Of a stretch of 11,846 nucleotides of DNA, positions 1-6,228 are shown piece after piece (positions within the stretch are counted from its first letter, which is position 1; each line of letters opens with the position of its first letter). The notes beneath the pieces are model-generated. The model worked only from the letters and a program-made list of their open reading frames with translations. It did not search any database and was not told the DNA's origin. The DNA lies in contig CAJUFI010000078.1 in the NCBI GenBank assembly GCA_910585665.1, positions 6,259 through 18,104 on the forward strand, written 5' to 3'. The position numbers and the translations under genes are program-made. The DNA is from an uncultured Acetatifactor sp. GTDB taxonomy: Bacteria > Bacillota > Clostridia > Lachnospirales > Lachnospiraceae.

Positions 1-190
1 GGATTTACGGACGCATGTTCTTTGCGGTCGGAAATTCTCTGCCCATGTCTTGGCATGGGCGGGGTAGATGCGGAACTGGAACAGCATCTGCCCCGTCCAG
101 TGCCCCAGAGGATTTACGGACGCATGTTCTTTGCGGTCGGAAATTCTCTGCCCATGTCTTGGCACGGGCGGGGTAGATGCGGAACTGGAA
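1..190. repeat. Two direct copies of an 81-bp non-coding repeat (109-bp period)
   Basis: Copy 1 is 1-81 and copy 2 is 110-190. They differ at one visible position (T56 against C165) and are separated by 28 bases. The 109-bp period is not a multiple of three, so the two copies would be read in different frames, which argues against coding. Each copy contains a short palindrome, GCCCATG-(6)-CATGGGC, at 41-60, with one arm mismatched in copy 2. Copy 2 ends one base before the ribosome binding site of the next gene. Copy 1 starts exactly at the window edge, so the array may continue upstream. No protein or RNA family is recognised. Confidence 0.85.
57..98. other. Hairpin formed by the end of repeat copy 1 and the inter-copy spacer
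   Basis: Bases 57-71 can pair with 84-98 through a 15-bp stem with two G-T/U wobbles and a 12-base loop. The 3' arm lies in the 28-base spacer. It could also pair with the equivalent stretch of copy 2 (166-180), so two exclusive folds are possible in a transcript. There is no U-run after it, so it is not a standard terminator. Any regulatory role is inference. Confidence 0.45.
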
Positions 191-204
191 TAGGAGGGAT
201 TGCG

Positions 205-1797
205 ATGGGAGTTTATGTGAATCCGGGGTGTCAGCGTTTCGCAGAAGCGGTTTCTTCAGAAATCTATGTGGATAAAACAGAATTGATTGCCTATACAAAC
301 AGATGTCTGAATACAGAACAGAAATATATCTGTGTCAGCAGGCCCAGACGCTTCGGAAAGTCTATGGCAGCCTATATGCTTGCGGCATATTATAGTCGTG
401 GGATTGAATCGGAAGAATTGTTCCGTCCCTATCGAATCAGCCAGGATGAGACATTTCTGCGATATATGAATGAATATAATTTGGTCTTTCTGAATATGCA
501 GTCATTTTTGAGCCGTTCGTCTGACTTGACAGCCATGCTGGCGCGTATCAGCCGATATTTGCTGAAAGAATTGCTGCATTTATATCCCCATATCGACTAT
601 ATCGACCGAGAAGATCTGATTGAGGTGCTGCAGAGCATTACTCAGGAGACGGGAGATAAGTTTGTGTTCATCATAGATGAGTGGGACTGTATTTTCAGGG
701 AGAGAAAGAACCATGCGGAGGAGCAGAGACAGTACCTGGATTTCCTGCGGGTGCTGTTAAAGGATCAAGTCTATGTATCGCTGGCATATATGACTGGAAT
801 CCTCCCGATAAAAAAGTATGGAACCCATTCGGCATTGAATATGTTTGATGAGTACTCTATGGCAAATCCGGGAAAAATGGCCAGATTTGCGGGGTTTACG
901 GAGCCGGAAGTCAAAGATTTGTGCGAAGCATATCATATGGATTTCCAGGAGGCCAGACGGTGGTATGATGGCTACAGCCTTGAGGGGGAACATATCTATA
1001 GCCCCAAATCAGTGGTAAGTTCCATGCTAAGTCACTGTTATGATAGCTACTGGAACCAGACGGAAACCTTTGAAGCGCTGAAGACCTATATCATGATGAA
1101 TTTTGATGGGCTGAAAGATTCTGTCACAAGACTCCTGGCTGGGGACAGCGTCAGGGTGAATACGGAGTCTTTCAGCAATGACATGAGCACTTTCCACATT
1201 GCGGATGACATCCTGACTTTGCTGATTCATCTGGGATATCTGACTTATGATTTCAAAAAGAAAGAGGTGCATATCCCTAATTTCGAAGTCGCAGGTGTAT
1301 TTGCAGCAGCAGTGAGGACATCTGAATGGGTGGCTATAGCAAACGCGCTGGAGAACTCGGAAAGGCTGCTTTTTGCCATATTGAGACAGGATGAAAAGGA
1401 AGTGGCGGCAGGGGTGGAAGCGGCGCATCTGGAAACTTCTATTTTGACTTACAATAATGAAAACGCGCTTTCCTACACGATTGCGCTGGCGTTGTATTGT
1501 GCCAGAGAATATTATATGATGGTCAGGGAATTCCCTACAGGAAAAGGATATGCCGATATCGTATACGTCCCCCGTAGGAACCATTCGGATAAGCCCGCGT
1601 TGGTGGTGGAACTCAAGTGGAACAAGTCTGCGCAAGGGGCGATTGCGCAGATTCAGCAAAATAAATATCCGGAGTCGTTGATTGATTTTGGAGGGAAAAT
1701 TTTATTGGTAGGGGTAAATTATGATTCCAAGACCAAGGTTCATGAATGTGAAATACAAGAGGTGGCGAGTTGTATCGTAAATGCCCCCTGTAGTTAG
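205..1797 (+). CDS. AAA-ATPase-like / DUF1703 (PD-(D/E)XK) family protein
   Basis: This 530-residue protein has the layout of the widespread AAA-ATPase-like plus C-terminal PD-(D/E)XK nuclease-like family (DUF1703). The start ATG at 205 has AGGAGG at 192-197; an in-frame upstream extension to 22 would read through the non-coding repeats and is rejected. Residues 1-53 carry the family opening (YVNPG, EIYVDKT) and a modified Walker A, SRPRRFGKS (45-53). Walker B is FVFIIDEWD with D158 and E159. The C-terminal region shows YADIVY (D451) and VVELKW (E469, K471), the core of a PD-(D/E)XK fold. Biological role is not settled for the family; defence, mobile-element or housekeeping DNA functions have been considered. 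It appears intact. The 108 bases after it show no clear terminator. Confidence 0.88.
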   Translation: MGVYVNPGCQRFAEAVSSEIYVDKTELIAYTNRCLNTEQKYICVSRPRRFGKSMAAYMLAAYYSRGIESEELFRPYRISQDETFLRYMNEYNLVFLNMQSFLSRSSDLTAMLARISRYLLKELLHLYPHIDYIDREDLIEVLQSITQETGDKFVFIIDEWDCIFRERKNHAEEQRQYLDFLRVLLKDQVYVSLAYMTGILPIKKYGTHSALNMFDEYSMANPGKMARFAGFTEPEVKDLCEAYHMDFQEARRWYDGYSLEGEHIYSPKSVVSSMLSHCYDSYWNQTETFEALKTYIMMNFDGLKDSVTRLLAGDSVRVNTESFSNDMSTFHIADDILTLLIHLGYLTYDFKKKEVHIPNFEVAGVFAAAVRTSEWVAIANALENSERLLFAILRQDEKEVAAGVEAAHLETSILTYNNENALSYTIALALYCAREYYMMVREFPTGKGYADIVYVPRRNHSDKPALVVELKWNKSAQGAIAQIQQNKYPESLIDFGGKILLVGVNYDSKTKVHECEIQEVASCIVNAPCS

Positions 1798-1905
1798 CGC
1801 TCAAAGGAACGATTTGGCAGATGTGGAAGCTGGCTACAGATTGTACAGACGGTTGGAATAAGGGAAAAGACAGAAATCAAAGAAGAATAACAGGAGATTG
1901 TCGGG

Positions 1906-2760
1906 ATGAAGAAGTTGGCGCTTATCAGCGATGTCCACGGGAACTATAAGGCCTTGGAAGCCTTTCTGGAATATATAGAAGTGCATCCGGTGGATGGCAT
2001 CATCTGCCTGGGGGACTATGTGACGGACAGCCCCTATCCGGAGCGAACCATGGAGCTGCTGTATCAGATGCGGAAAGAGCATGAGTGCTACATGATCCAT
2101 GGGAACAGAGAGGATTACCTGCTGGACAATGTGGGGAACAAAGCGGGCTGGAAGCCGTCCTCCGCCAACGGCACCCTGTACTATACGCTGCAGCACATGC
2201 GCCCGGAGGATTTTGCGTTTTTCAAGACCCTTCCCACGGAGCGGGAGCTGCGGATCCAGGGGTGCCCTGTGCTGTACCTCTGTCACGGCACCCCCGGCAG
2301 GGTGCGGGGGAATGTCCATGAGGAGGAGGGGCTGAAGGAGAAAGTCCTGAAGGAACTGCCCTACCCCTATCTGCTGGGCGGCCACAGCCACCACCAGGAA
2401 ATCGACAGCATGTACGGCAAGACCTACATCAACCCCGGCTCCCTGGGCTTTGCCGTGGACAACGTAGGGCGGCATGCCCAGTTCGCCATACTGACAGGAG
2501 TGTCAGAAAAATGGGAGCCGGCATTCTTGTCCATTCCCTACGATGTGGACGGATACCTGAGGGCCTTCTCGGAGAGCGGCGTGGACGAATTCGGCATGGT
2601 TCTGAACCGGGCAATCAAGAAGAGCCTGGTGACGGGAGTCAATTATTTCTATCACTGCATCCTGGCCATGGAGAAGGAAGCCAAAGAAGCCGGAGTCGGG
2701 GCAATCGACCAGATGCCAGAGTCCGCCTGGGAGAAGCTGGCGGAGCGGTTTGAACTGTAG
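1906..2760 (+). CDS. Calcineurin-like metallophosphoesterase (YfcE/MJ0936-like)
   Basis: This 284-residue cytosolic protein is a metal-dependent phosphoesterase. The dinuclear metal-site motifs are present in order: D9 and H11 (SDVHGN), D37 (CLGDY), N67 (HGNRED, in place of the common GNHD), H127 (LCHGTPG) and H160/H162 (GGHSHH). The Metallophos_2 core fills roughly residues 1-190. The remaining ~95 residues are an acidic, helical extension without a motif I recognise. The substrate cannot be read from sequence; relatives cleave phosphodiesters in vitro. The ATG at 1906 has AGGAGA at 1892-1897. A terminator follows directly, so it is the last gene of its unit; co-transcription with the upstream ATPase is possible but not shown. 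Confidence 0.9.
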   Translation: MKKLALISDVHGNYKALEAFLEYIEVHPVDGIICLGDYVTDSPYPERTMELLYQMRKEHECYMIHGNREDYLLDNVGNKAGWKPSSANGTLYYTLQHMRPEDFAFFKTLPTERELRIQGCPVLYLCHGTPGRVRGNVHEEEGLKEKVLKELPYPYLLGGHSHHQEIDSMYGKTYINPGSLGFAVDNVGRHAQFAILTGVSEKWEPAFLSIPYDVDGYLRAFSESGVDEFGMVLNRAIKKSLVTGVNYFYHCILAMEKEAKEAGVGAIDQMPESAWEKLAERFEL

Positions 2761-2765
2761 GGTGC

Positions 2766-2788
2766 AATGACGGCCTTGTCATTTTTTT
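2766..2788 (+). terminator. Intrinsic terminator after the metallophosphoesterase gene
   Basis: AATGAC (2766-2771) and GTCATT (2778-2783) form a 6-bp stem with a 6-base loop, followed by T residues through 2788. It begins 6 bases after the stop codon at 2760 and precedes an independent promoter. Confidence 0.8.
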
Positions 2789-2808
2789 CTGGAGTTTTGA
2801 AAAAAGAG

Positions 2809-2837
2809 TTGCAATTTGCTTGTTTTTTGCGTATAAT
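2809..2837 (+). promoter_or_regulatory. Strong sigma-A type promoter
   Basis: TTGCAA (2809-2814) and a perfect TATAAT (2832-2837) are separated by exactly 17 bases, with T-rich sequence between. Transcription would start near 2844 and enter the structured leader and the short Abi-like stub. It is the best promoter match seen in the window. Confidence 0.85.
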
Positions 2838-2844
2838 AATTCCA

Positions 2845-2895
2845 ACAGAACCCAACACGCCTCTCAACGATGCGGACCACGTTGGGTCTTTTAAC
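2845..2895 (+). ncRNA. Structured leader or small RNA upstream of the Abi-like stub (AbiF-RNA-like candidate)
   Basis: Immediately downstream of the predicted start site, ACCCAAC (2850-2856) pairs perfectly with GTTGGGT (2881-2887), closing a 24-base loop region. T-rich sequence follows (2888-2899), then the ribosome binding site. Architecture is promoter, compact hairpin, T-rich tract, SD, Abi-type N-terminus. The known AbiF RNA motif sits in this position upstream of Abi genes, and such RNAs have been described as antitoxin-like partners of Abi proteins. I could not align this sequence to that motif, so the assignment rests on position and shape. It could equally be an attenuator. Confidence 0.45.
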
Positions 2896-2913
2896 TTTTA
2901 AGGAGAAGATTGT

Positions 2914-3036
2914 ATGGGGGAATTAAAGCAGCATCAGCCTCCTTTGGCTATTGGAGAGCAGATAGAGAACCTGAAAGAGATTGGCTTGATAGTTGCGGGC
3001 CGTCCGATATTGCCGATAGGTATAAGGCAGAAATAA
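2914..3036 (+). pseudogene. Truncated Abi-family (abortive infection, Abi_2-like) N-terminal stub
   Basis: The ATG at 2914 follows a good SD (AAGGAGA, 2900-2906) and opens a 40-codon frame ending at 3034-3036. Residues 9-27 (PPLAIGEQIENLKEIGLIV) resemble the conserved start of Abi-family proteins, where a helix of the type EQIxxLKxxGLII precedes the HEPN-type ribonuclease domain. After about residue 27 the resemblance stops and the frame ends, while family members are usually several hundred residues. No downstream remainder is found before the next terminator. This is therefore read as a gene whose body was deleted while promoter, leader and start were kept. A real short peptide cannot be excluded. 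Confidence 0.5.
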
Positions 3037-3075
3037 AAAACTGACTGTCGCCGCTCTTATTATGAGATTAGCAAG

Positions 3076-3128
3076 AAAAGGCCGCGGGCCCGCAAGGAAA
3101 CTTTCCCTTGCAAGCCAGCGGCCTTTTT
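3076..3128 (+). terminator. Long hairpin terminator, probably bidirectional
   Basis: AAAAGGCCGC (3076-3085) pairs perfectly with GCGGCCTTTT (3118-3127). A nested stem (GCAAGGAAA at 3092-3100 against TTTCCCTTGC at 3102-3111, one bulge) lies inside. The T-run on the plus strand and A-run on the other side allow termination in both directions. It separates the Abi-like stub from the exporter operon. Confidence 0.75.
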
Positions 3129-3140
3129 GGCTGCCAGGAC

Positions 3141-3171
3141 CCGGAGGGACAGGCTGCAGTCCCGTTTCCGG
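3141..3171. other. Second GC-rich hairpin, no T-run
   Basis: CCGGAGGGAC (3141-3150) can pair with GTCCCGTTTCCGG (3159-3171) around an 8-base loop, with a 3-base bulge. It follows the terminator at once and lies upstream of the operon promoter. No T-run follows, so it is not a terminator by itself. It may be a leftover of the deletion that removed the Abi gene; function unknown. Confidence 0.4.
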
Positions 3172-3218
3172 AGAGGGAGGAACCAACCGATTGCGCGAGT
3201 TGCTTGCCCTTTGGTATA

Positions 3219-3247
3219 TGGATAAAAGGGCTGCATTTTGTTATGAT
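3219..3247 (+). promoter_or_regulatory. Extended -10 promoter for the regulator-ABC operon
   Basis: TGTTATGAT (3239-3247) gives an extended -10 element with TATGAT at 3242-3247. The 17-bp-spaced -35 (TGGATA, 3219-3224) is weak, as is common for extended -10 promoters. It predicts a ~180-base untranslated leader before the ATG at 3434. I saw no clear operator palindrome, but the regulator gene heads the operon, so autoregulation near here is plausible. The leader holds a short direct repeat (TTCAGGAA-GCAG near 3291 and 3359) and nothing else recognised. Confidence 0.45.
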
Positions 3248-3433
3248 AAAGGTGCAGAAAGAATATTTCACCAAAATAGGCTCTCGGAATTTTCAGGAAG
3301 CAGAATCAGGCATTGGGCTGGACGGCACCTGGAAAAGCGGGGGAACGGGCTCAAAGGAGTTCAGGAAAGCAGTGTGATATGCGGCCCAGAGATTCTGAGA
3401 GGATATCAAAACCAAAAAGAGGAGGAACAGAAC

Positions 3434-4240
3434 ATGAGCACAATAGGCGAAACCATTGCAACACTACGGAAGAGACAGGGCATGACACAGGAGGCGCTGG
3501 CGGGCATCATTGGCGTGTCGCCCCAGTCCGTCTCAAAGTGGGAGGGCAACGTCAATATGCCCGACATCAGCCTGCTGCCGGTGCTGGCGGACATTTTCCG
3601 GTGCAGGATTGACGACCTGTTCGGCAGAGGGGACATCATGAGGAAAAGCGCTCCCGACAAAGTCCTGGACAGATGCTGCGGCGCAGTCGCCGAAGAGCTG
3701 GGAGCCTGTTCGTTCAGAGACATTGACCGATGGGAAGATTACGACAGAGCGATGGCAGAATACAGGAGAGGATTGAAAGAAGATGACCATATGAGGAGCG
3801 CTGTGATGGAAGGCCACGGCATTGCGTACTACCGGGAGAAGCTGGGTGCCTTGCTGCTGAGGAAGCCCCAGGAGGGATGGCAGGAACTTTTTAAGCAGGA
3901 GGGGCTGGATGAAGTCCTGAACCTGGTGGGGGATGAAGAGTTCCGAAAAGCGCTGGAAGAAATCTGCAGAAGCCGCCTTACCTTTTTTACGCTCCGCACC
4001 CTCCGTAGCCGCTGCGGCATACAGGAAGAAGCGTCGCTGAAGGAAAAGCTGGAGAAGAGCAAACTGTTCTGGGTAAAGACGATTGACGTGGACGGCAGCC
4101 AGGTGACGACTTATGAACTGACCCAGATAGGGAAACTGAGCATGCTGCTGGCCGTTCTGAGCTTTGCCGCGGAATATGCGGAATACAAAGACAATTATGT
4201 AGGATTTTTCATGGGAGGGGTAAAAGGGCTGATAGAATGA
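3434..4240 (+). CDS. XRE-family helix-turn-helix transcriptional regulator
   Basis: This 268-residue protein begins with a lambda-repressor-like DNA-binding domain at about residues 3-63 (GETIATLRKRQGMTQEALA, then VSPQSVSKWE). The ATG at 3434 has AGGAGG at 3420-3425 with ideal spacing; the in-frame extension upstream to 3062 crosses the terminator and promoter and is rejected. The ~200-residue C-terminal part is mostly helical and charged, with no recognised ligand domain; residues near 200-268 could be a winged-helix-like or effector segment (WVKTIDVDGSQVTTYELTQIGKL). Its stop overlaps the ABC gene start by four bases (ATGA, 4237-4240), so it is translationally coupled to the exporter it most likely controls. 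Such regulators usually respond to a transported compound or to cell-envelope stress; the signal here is unknown. Confidence 0.88.
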   Translation: MSTIGETIATLRKRQGMTQEALAGIIGVSPQSVSKWEGNVNMPDISLLPVLADIFRCRIDDLFGRGDIMRKSAPDKVLDRCCGAVAEELGACSFRDIDRWEDYDRAMAEYRRGLKEDDHMRSAVMEGHGIAYYREKLGALLLRKPQEGWQELFKQEGLDEVLNLVGDEEFRKALEEICRSRLTFFTLRTLRSRCGIQEEASLKEKLEKSKLFWVKTIDVDGSQVTTYELTQIGKLSMLLAVLSFAAEYAEYKDNYVGFFMGGVKGLIE

Positions 4241-6228
4241 CCGATTATCAGAAAGGTTCTGATAAAATATATGACAGAAATGTCAGTTTTGGCCTGCGGC
4301 AGTCAGCAGCCTTTTACTTCCGCCATGCCCCGGCGGCCACCCTGGGGATGTATCTGCTGAAAATCCTGTTCTCCCTGCTGCCTTTCCTGACCGTGATTGC
4401 CAGCGCCCGGTTCGTGGACAGGGTTCTGGACATGTCTTTCCAGGGAGAGAAAGGGGCCCTTGGCAGCGCAGCCCTGATTGCGCTCCTGATGCTGGTGCGG
4501 GAAGTGGGGAGCAACCTGTACGCATTTCTGCGCACGAAGCAGTGGAGCCGGACCTATCCGGTCATGGACAGGATGGTGGCGCAGAAGATAGCGGCCCTCC
4601 CCTATGAGAAGGTGGAGGACGACAGGGTACAGGACATCCTTTCCAGGGTGAAAGAGGATCCGGAGGGACTGCTCTCGGGCATCATCGAGGGCTATCTGGA
4701 GCTGGGCGGATTCCTGGTCTCCAATGTCAGCCTGGTGGCGGTGCTGGTGACCCAGGCCCCGGCGTGGGTGTCCGCCGTCATCACCGGGCTGCTGGTCTGC
4801 TTCGGCATCTTCGCCGTGAAAGGCGGGGAGCGGCAGTATGAAGCCCGGGCGGAGGTGACTTTGCGCAGAAGAAAGGCGGAGTACTATGGGGACATCCTGA
4901 AGAACCGCACCCTGGCCCAGGAGCGGATGCTGTTCGGATACGGCGGGAGCATCGATGAAGCTTATCTGAAAGAGAGCAGAGAAGCCAGAAAGCTGGAGCG
5001 GAAAACCAGCAAAAGGTGGCTCATCGGCATGAACCTGGGCGCATACATAGCCATCGGCATATCCGTGCTGGTCATCCTTACTTTGGTGACGCCGGTTCTG
5101 CAGGGGCGGATATCCGTGGGGCTCTTTGTGTCCCTGGTGACTGCCTTCATGTCCATGACCCAGAACATCACCTGGCAGTTCCCGGGGATGCTGAAAGAGA
5201 TGGCAAAGGGCAGGCGCATGCTGGGGGATTTCAATACCGTGCTGCAGATGCCCGTGGCCGCGGAGCCGGAGACGGACATACCGGCGGAAGGAACGGCCTT
5301 TGAGACGCTGGAATTCCGCCATGTGAGCTTCCGGTATCCGGGGACGGAAAAGGAGGTGCTGAAAAACCTCTCCTTCCGGATAGAACGGGGAAAGCACTAC
5401 GCCTTTGCCGGCAGGAACGGATGCGGGAAGTCCACCATAGTGAAGCTGATCCTGCGCCTGTACGAGCCGGACGGGGGAGAGATTCTGCTGAACCACAGGA
5501 ATATCAGAGAATACGCCCCCGGGCAGATATGGAGCATGTTCGCGGTGCTTTTCCAGGACTATGCCAGGTATCCGGTGTCCGTCTATGAAAATATCGCGCT
5601 GGGTGACAGGGCGATGCAGAATGCGGCTGCCATAAGCGGTCGGCCCGAAGGGGGAGTTGGTTCCGGGGAAAACGGGCCAGCCCAAAAAGCCGGATTGAAA
5701 GGTAAAATGGATGCCGGGAAGAAAACGGTTGGTGCCGGCGTCCGGAGCGCAAATGGGAAGAAGACAGTGGAATCAGGAGACGGATTGTGTGCAGAGCCCG
5801 CGGCAGACAGAGTCCGCCAGGCGGCTTCCAGGGCGGGGCTGGAGGGCTTGTTGAAGAAACTGCCAGATGGCCTGGACACGGAGCTGGGAAAGCTCTCCGA
5901 GATTTCCGTTGACCTCTCCGGCGGGGAATGGCAGAGGGTGGCCATGGCCAGGATGGAGTGCAGCAAGGCATCCGTCCGTATCCTGGACGAGCCCACAGCC
6001 GCCATGGATCCCGTTCAGGAGCAGACGGTATACCGACAATTTTCTGACATGAACCAGGATAAAACCACCATCATGATCACCCACAAGCTGGGAGCCACCT
6101 GGCTGAGCGACTGCATCTTCGTGATAGAGGACGGCAGAGTCATGGAGGAGGGCAGCCACAGCCTGCTGATGGAGAAACAGGGGATTTACAGCGAAATGTA
6201 TGAAAAGCAAAGGGAGTGGTATCTATGA
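4237..6228 (+). CDS. ABC exporter half-transporter (TMD-NBD), with NBD insertion
   Basis: This 663-residue protein has an N-terminal membrane domain of about six helices (roughly 33-320) fused to an ATPase domain. NBD motifs are intact: Walker A GRNGCGKST (392-400, K398), Q-loop Q440, signature LSGGE (560-564), Walker B ILDEP (D584, catalytic E585) and H616. The distance Q440 to signature is 120 residues, against 55 in the partner gene. The excess is a ~66-residue, Gly/Lys/Ala-rich insertion at about 458-523, between IALGD and DRVRQAASRAGLEG, holding an imperfect internal repeat (GKKTV twice). It sits in the helical subdomain that contacts the membrane coupling helices. Start and stop both overlap neighbours by four bases. 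It most likely forms a heterodimer with the next gene product to export a peptide or drug; substrate unknown. Confidence 0.9.
   Translation: MTDYQKGSDKIYDRNVSFGLRQSAAFYFRHAPAATLGMYLLKILFSLLPFLTVIASARFVDRVLDMSFQGEKGALGSAALIALLMLVREVGSNLYAFLRTKQWSRTYPVMDRMVAQKIAALPYEKVEDDRVQDILSRVKEDPEGLLSGIIEGYLELGGFLVSNVSLVAVLVTQAPAWVSAVITGLLVCFGIFAVKGGERQYEARAEVTLRRRKAEYYGDILKNRTLAQERMLFGYGGSIDEAYLKESREARKLERKTSKRWLIGMNLGAYIAIGISVLVILTLVTPVLQGRISVGLFVSLVTAFMSMTQNITWQFPGMLKEMAKGRRMLGDFNTVLQMPVAAEPETDIPAEGTAFETLEFRHVSFRYPGTEKEVLKNLSFRIERGKHYAFAGRNGCGKSTIVKLILRLYEPDGGEILLNHRNIREYAPGQIWSMFAVLFQDYARYPVSVYENIALGDRAMQNAAAISGRPEGGVGSGENGPAQKAGLKGKMDAGKKTVGAGVRSANGKKTVESGDGLCAEPAADRVRQAASRAGLEGLLKKLPDGLDTELGKLSEISVDLSGGEWQRVAMARMECSKASVRILDEPTAAMDPVQEQTVYRQFSDMNQDKTTIMITHKLGATWLSDCIFVIEDGRVMEEGSHSLLMEKQGIYSEMYEKQREWYL

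Noticed and set aside
22..204. N-terminal extension of the first ATPase gene to an ATG at 22
   Set aside because: It reads through two near-identical 109-bp-period repeats in different frames and lacks an SD. The ATG at 205 has AGGAGG and yields the family-typical N-terminus.
3243..3377. 44-codon ORF upstream of the exporter operon as a possible exported precursor peptide
   Set aside because: Its ATG overlaps the -10 box of the best local promoter, there is no properly spaced SD, and no leader-peptide motif such as a GG cleavage site fits well.
3062..3433. N-terminal extension of the helix-turn-helix regulator
   Set aside because: It crosses a strong terminator hairpin and a promoter; the ATG at 3434 has an ideal SD and starts right at the DNA-binding domain.
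4303..5685. 460-residue open frame on the minus strand
   Set aside because: It is the shadow of the GC-rich ABC gene; composition is rich in His, Gln, Pro and Arg, with no domain and no SD.
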